Origin: Sporomusa acidovorans
GTDB taxonomy: Bacteria > Bacillota > Negativicutes > Sporomusales > Sporomusaceae
Direction: 5' to 3'
NCBI RefSeq assembly: GCF_900101845.1
Contig: NZ_FNAM01000007.1
Location: forward strand, 62,001-126,000
Length of the DNA stretch: 64,000 bases
Below, piece after piece: positions 62,526-64,000 of this stretch. A model generated the notes under the pieces. The model saw only the letters and a list, made by a program, of their open reading frames with translations. It had not been told where the DNA came from and searched no databases. Numbering within the stretch: position 1 is the stretch's first letter; the number at the start of each line of letters is the position of its first letter. A program made the position numbers and the translations under genes.

Positions 62526-64000
62526 ATGCAATGGTTTTACAATCTTAAGATTAGGAATAAACTGGTGGCTGCGTTTATTGCCGTGGCGCTGCTGGCCGGA
62601 ATTGTCGGCTTTATTGGTATCTACAATATCAAAGATGTGCAGGAAAAATATGTGGTGTTATACGAGGACTATGGCGTTGCCGGCGCCAATATCGGACAGC
62701 TGGGAGTGGCGCTTGAACAAAGCCGCAGTCATTTGCGGGATATTCTTTTGGCAAAGGGATCGGCTGACCGGAGCAGGAATGTGGCGGCCATAAAAGAACT
62801 GGACAAAGAAATTGACGAACGTCTGCCCCAGTTTGAAAAAAGCATTAAGGGTAATCAGGTAAGGGAAGAATTTAAAGAGCTCAGAGACAATATAGAAAAG
62901 TTCAGGCTTGTCAGAGATAAGGTAATGGTATTGGCCTTGGCTAATCAAGAAGACCAGGCGGTTATTGTCATGCGCAACGAAGGTGCCGGTATTGTCAATG
63001 CCATTGATGAATTGGTAGACAAGCTGTATCAGGATAAGGTTAACTTGGGGCGGCAGGTCAGTAAAGAACTCATTGATCAAACCAACAGAGTCATGGTTGT
63101 GTTGACTGTCATTATTGCCGTGGCCATTGCGCTGGCGCTCGGCCTGGGCGTGGCTATTGCGCTTACTGTCAGCCGGCCCTTGCAGGCCTTGGCCGGTGAA
63201 ATGAAGAAGATGGCCGAGGGCGATCTTAATGTCGCTGTAAATATAACCAGCAAAGACGAAATCGGCATGTTGGCCGGCTCCTTTACAACAATGGCTGCCA
63301 ATATTAATGAAGTGATCAACAACATCAACCTCTCATCCGCGCAGGTGTCGGCAGGCTCACGCCAAATGTCGGCTTCCAGCCTGGCCTTGTCGCAGGGGGC
63401 TACAGAACAAGCCAGTTCCATTGAAGAAGTGACCGCATCTATGGAGCAGATTGCAGCGCAAACAACGCAAAACGCGGTCAATGCCAACCAAGCCAACGAA
63501 CTGGCGATTACCACCCAGGAAAACGCTGAGCAGGGCAACAGTAAAATGCAGCATATGCTTACCGCGATGGAGGATATTAATTCATCGGCCGCCAGTATTT
63601 CCAAAATTATTAAGGTTATTGACGAGATAGCCTTTCAGACCAATATCCTGGCGCTCAATGCCGCCGTGGAGGCCGCTCGTGCCGGTCAACACGGCAAAGG
63701 ATTTGCTGTTGTTGCCGAGGAAGTGCGGAATCTTGCCGCCAGAAGTGCCAATGCCGCCAAAGAAACGACTGTTATGATTGAAGGTTCAATCCAAAAGGCC
63801 AATCTGGGAACCCAAATTGCGCAAGAAACAGCGGCATCTTTAAACAAAATTGTTCATGATATTGAGCAGGTTGCCGAGCTTGTCGGGCAGATTGCCGCCG
63901 CTTCTAATGAGCAGGCCAGCGGTATTTCCCAGGTTAACCAGGCTATCAACCAGGTCTCCCAGGTTGTACAAAGCAATTCGGCTACCGCCGAGGAAAGTGC
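62526..64000 (+). CDS. Methyl-accepting chemotaxis protein, C-terminus beyond window
   Basis: At least 491 residues from ATG 62526. TM1 ~10-30, a 4HB_MCP-type helical periplasmic sensor (~35-185), TM2 ~190-212, HAMP (~213-265; [21 protein letters not shown]), then the signalling domain with tip [20 protein letters not shown]. The reading frame is open at the last base. It is the receptor of the second chemosensory operon. Confidence 0.93.
   Translation, partial: MQWFYNLKIRNKLVAAFIAVALLAGIVGFIGIYNIKDVQEKYVVLYEDYGVAGANIGQLGVALEQSRSHLRDILLAKGSADRSRNVAAIKELDKEIDERLPQFEKSIKGNQVREEFKELRDNIEKFRLVRDKVMVLALANQEDQAVIVMRNEGAGIVNAIDELVDKLYQDKVNLGRQVSKELIDQTNRVMVVLTVIIAVAIALALGLGVAIALTVSRPLQALAGEMKKMAEGDLNVAVNITSKDEIGMLAGSFTTMAANINEVINNINLSSAQVSAGSRQMSASSLALSQGATEQASSIEEVTASMEQIAAQTTQNAVNANQANELAITTQENAEQGNSKMQHMLTAMEDINSSAASISKIIKVIDEIAFQTNILALNAAVEAARAGQHGKGFAVVAEEVRNLAARSANAAKETTVMIEGSIQKANLGTQIAQETAASLNKIVHDIEQVAELVGQIAAASNEQASGISQVNQAINQVSQVVQSNSATAEES

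Overview
The window reads as chromosome of an anaerobic diderm Firmicute of the Negativicutes, most likely the Sporomusaceae. Evidence: an OmpM-type porin with signal peptide, SLH domain, coiled coil and beta-barrel ending in Phe-Tyr (an outer membrane); a sporulation-type SPOCS (DUF3794) protein; a T-box leader; ferredoxin-dependent 2-oxoacid oxidation; an [FeFe]-hydrogenase-like sensor; frequent TTG/GTG starts with strong Shine-Dalgarno sites. The genus assignment is inference.

Layout. 1-14 kb is carboxylate metabolism: two DASS anion symporters, an MBL-fold/glyoxalase I pair, lactate permease divergent from lutABC, a YfcC transporter with an M20 hydrolase, and a LarA-family lactate racemase. 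14-26.5 kb is signalling on the minus strand: a GGDEF-MCP pair, a sigma54 response regulator, and an eight-gene chemosensory operon (cheW, short cheW-like, MCP, receiver-less cheB, cheR-TPR, cheA-REC, REC-DHp) that resembles Wsp/'alternative cellular function' systems rather than flagellar ones. 26.7-34 kb carries two EamA exporters, a pyridoxamine kinase separated from an ECF S-component by an IS200/IS605 element with a frameshifted tnpB, a DUF134 protein, a small interrupted ORF with an in-frame TGA, and an M29 aminopeptidase. 34-40 kb, behind a long structured leader, holds a four-subunit 2-oxoacid:ferredoxin oxidoreductase followed by butyrate kinase and phosphate butyryltransferase: an acyl-CoA-to-ATP fermentation route. 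40-47 kb is a probable aromatic-acid module: frameshifted MFS importer, URO-D-family protein, UbiD decarboxylase, OmpM porin, LpdD-like protein, IclR regulator. 47-49 kb has a DEAD-box helicase and an HD hydrolase. 49-56 kb has a second sigma54 regulator with a five-PAS histidine kinase, divergent from a soluble chemoreceptor built on an H-cluster-like domain. 56-58.7 kb has a 33-residue hydrophobic protein and a T-box-controlled Lrp regulator plus aminotransferase. 58.9-64 kb starts a second chemosensory operon (tetR, cheY, cheA, cheW, MCP), cut by the window end.

The strongest candidates for an undescribed system are (i) the Wsp-like chemosensory operon whose only nearby outputs are a receiver fused to a bare histidine dimerisation domain and an NtrC-type regulator, and (ii) the hydrogenase-like/MCP fusion facing a PAS kinase-sigma54 regulator pair. 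The REC-DHp protein and the PAS kinase share the same distinctive phospho-histidine box, which suggests the two systems may exchange phosphate. No flagellar genes, tRNAs, rRNAs or CRISPR arrays were seen.
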